Positions 37,226 through 39,274 of a stretch of 39,274 nt of DNA are shown here, one piece after another. Origin of the DNA: Candidatus Abawacabacteria bacterium RBG_16_42_10 (GTDB lineage: Bacteria; Patescibacteriota; Gracilibacteria; RBG-16-42-10); NCBI GenBank assembly GCA_001773455.1, contig MEWR01000014.1, positions 1,548 to 40,821 of the forward strand, given 5' to 3'. Made by a program: the position numbers and the translations under genes. The notes under the pieces were generated by a model. It was not told the origin of the DNA and did no database searches. It saw nothing but the letters and a program-made list of their open reading frames with translations. Positions within the stretch are counted from its first letter, which is position 1, and every line of letters starts with the position of its first letter.

Positions 37226-38215
37226 ATGGCAACGGTAACAAATGTTCAAGATCAAACATCACAAGGTGTCGTGGACTTTGTGAGCACAATTGTCGCCAAA
37301 GTTCCGGCGTTTATCTTGGCGGTTTTGGTTTTTGGTGCAGCTATTCTTATTGCCAAAATTGTAAAGGCCTGGGCACAAAGGTCAATCCTAAAATCAGGCA
37401 GCAATGAAGGTGCGATGAGCATTGTAGGGAAAACTGCCTATATAGGTACTATTGTCATTGGTTTAACGGTCGCACTCAAAATTCTGGAAATCGACATCAG
37501 CTTTATCGTCGCGGCGATGGGCTTTGGTCTTGGTTTTGCCATGAAAGATATCCTCGAAAATTATTTTTCTGGGGTACTGATTCTCGTACAAAAACCTTTC
37601 ACAGTCGGAGATATTATCAAGGCGGGAGACTATGTCGGCAAGGTTGAAGAAATCGAGGCAAGAGCAACTTTCATTCGTGTTTTCGATGGTCAAAGGGTTA
37701 TTATTCCAAATTCTTCGATGATTTCTGGTCCTGTCATCAATTATTCTGCTTTTCCAGAAAGGCGCGTGAATATTGATTTTAGTGTTTCTTATGATGTCAA
37801 TCTTCAAAAAGTAGCAGAACTTGTCACCAAGTTATTGAAGAGTAATCCCAAAATTATGCAGGAGCCTGCACCATGGGTATCGATCGGTGCATTTGGTGAC
37901 AGCAATGTTGACTTAGTGGCCCACTTTTGGGTAGATCGTAGTCAAGCAAATTGGTTAAAATTAAGCACCGATGTTAAAAGGTTGATAAAAGAGACTTTCG
38001 AAGCTAATAATATAACCTGGTCATATCCGGTAGTAACGCTCAATGTGAATCGTCATGATTCTGAAGATTTGTATACTGTAATGGATAAAACTATTCCAGG
38101 ATCAGACAAACCTCCTCAAGAAATGATAATTCCCACCAATATCGAAACTTCTTCTGAAAGTGGTATGCATGTCGAGCCGGTTGCCGGTAATGATAATATG
38201 TCAGCACAAGGTTAA
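37226..38215 (+). CDS. MscS-family small-conductance mechanosensitive channel
   Basis: FIVAAMGFGLGFAMKDILENYFSGVLILVQKPFTVGDIIKAGDYVGKVEEIEARATFIRVFDGQRVIIPNSSMISGPVINYS. Confidence 0.93.
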   Translation: MATVTNVQDQTSQGVVDFVSTIVAKVPAFILAVLVFGAAILIAKIVKAWAQRSILKSGSNEGAMSIVGKTAYIGTIVIGLTVALKILEIDISFIVAAMGFGLGFAMKDILENYFSGVLILVQKPFTVGDIIKAGDYVGKVEEIEARATFIRVFDGQRVIIPNSSMISGPVINYSAFPERRVNIDFSVSYDVNLQKVAELVTKLLKSNPKIMQEPAPWVSIGAFGDSNVDLVAHFWVDRSQANWLKLSTDVKRLIKETFEANNITWSYPVVTLNVNRHDSEDLYTVMDKTIPGSDKPPQEMIIPTNIETSSESGMHVEPVAGNDNMSAQG

Positions 38216-38236
38216 ACTTTTTTTTACTAATCTCCC

Positions 38237-38494
38237 ATGAGAAATTCCTCCTCTACAAGTAAATACATCATTGAAGTTGATCGTAGCAAATGTATTAGCG
38301 TTGCCAATTGCGTAGCAATTGCCGGTGATGTTTTTGAATTGGATGGTGAACAAATAGCAATCATCAAAGAGCCGGATCCCAAGACCAAAACTTACACAAG
38401 TGATGATGACACTATTATGCTCGCTGCTCGCAGTTGTCCTACACAGGCAATTATTATCAAAGACCGTGAAACCGGTCAGCAATTATTTCCCTAA
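38237..38494 (+). CDS. Single-cluster ferredoxin, three Cys ligands (predicted [3Fe-4S])
   Basis: VDRSKCISVANCVAIAGDVFELDGE...MLAARSCPTQAIIIKDRETGQQ. Confidence 0.85.
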   Translation: MRNSSSTSKYIIEVDRSKCISVANCVAIAGDVFELDGEQIAIIKEPDPKTKTYTSDDDTIMLAARSCPTQAIIIKDRETGQQLFP

Positions 38495-39274
38495 TCCAGA
38501 ATAATTGTTTTTTCCGGACCAATTGGTATTTCTTGATTGGGATCTTCATCATTGAAGGGAATTTCTGCATACACGTTATACGTGATCGTATTGCCTTCTA
38601 TTTGCTCGATATTTCCCACATCACCTGCCAGTAATTTACTTTCGCTCGTCTGTATATTGTGACTGATAATGTCTTGCGGGCTAGCATCATTGCTACCACC
38701 AAAAAGGTAAATCTTGCCTCCATACATCGTGACATATATATAAAAGACCGGACTCGTCCACACATCAGTATTTTCACCACTGACAACATTTCTGTCATAT
38801 ACTTTGACAACATCATACGAATCTTCCAGAGAAGAAGTGACTAAACGAAAGCGATTAGGAATTGAGGTGGGAAAGGCAATTATCAAATCATCATCTTCAA
38901 ACGAAAATTTTTGTGTGTCTCCTCTATAACGATATTGGTATTTCATTGATCCAGGTAAAATCCCAGCTTCCACTACCAATTCAGCTACTTTGGCCACGGG
39001 AGATGCAGGAGGAATGGTTTCTTCGACCGTAATAGTCGGCGGTACAACTACAGGAGCAGGAGCGGCAGTTGGAGAGGGAAAACCAGGTGACGCAGTCGGA
39101 ACAATCAATCCCGGAGGTGAAGCAAAAGGAACGGACGTCGGTGAAATGGTCGGGGACGGGCTGGTAGTCGGCACAATTAATTGTGCCGGGGTAGTAGGCG
39201 CCGCAAGATCTTGCGGCGGTACAGGCGACACAATTGATTGTGTTGGAGTAGGTGTTGAAGTCGGTGTGGTAGGC
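38491..39274 (-). CDS. Partial CDS (5' end outside window): T/P/S-rich linker plus beta-rich C-terminal domain
   Basis: Frame stays open through the window end (PTTPTSTPTPTQSIVSPVPPQD...), so the called start at 39231 is only an internal GTG. Confidence 0.6.
   Translation of the reverse strand, partial: PTTPTSTPTPTQSIVSPVPPQDLAAPTTPAQLIVPTTSPSPTISPTSVPFASPPGLIVPTASPGFPSPTAAPAPVVVPPTITVEETIPPASPVAKVAELVVEAGILPGSMKYQYRYRGDTQKFSFEDDDLIIAFPTSIPNRFRLVTSSLEDSYDVVKVYDRNVVSGENTDVWTSPVFYIYVTMYGGKIYLFGGSNDASPQDIISHNIQTSESKLLAGDVGNIEQIEGNTITYNVYAEIPFNDEDPNQEIPIGPEKTIILD

Overview
The window looks like a Patescibacteria/CPR-type bacterial chromosome: AT-leaning, standard code (TGA is used as stop), compact genes, and many T4SS_pilin-like and PKD proteins. 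Housekeeping genes include the infC-rpmI-rplT operon, mfd, mreB, tgt, comF, a RelA/SpoT homolog, radC, RNase P RNA (rnpB, minus strand) and two tRNA-Arg genes (CCG and CCU anticodons). Two candidate systems stand out. (1) A ~12.3 kb minus-strand operon-like array (36274 down to 24789) holds ten proteins with one or two T4SS_pilin-like two-helix membrane modules. It also holds two large PKD-repeat proteins, one itself fused to the pilin-like module, and it is headed by a secreted ComEC-type metallo-beta-lactamase protein. (2) A head-to-head pair encodes an Elp3-like radical-SAM/acetyltransferase and a Trm9/ALKBH8-like methyltransferase, with start codons that touch (CATATG). This suggests a bacterial version of the eukaryotic wobble-uridine (cm5U to mcm5U) pathway. 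Other notable signals are: genome-scattered degenerate repeats with 7-bp periodicity, some inside coding sequence (the peptide QFYILHFTFLI occurs in two unrelated proteins); a shared hairpin repeat at the 3' ends of both tRNA-Arg genes and inside rnpB; a probable ATT start for infC; and an in-frame TAA in a DUF1385 gene. All family calls were made by eye from the translations; no database search was run.
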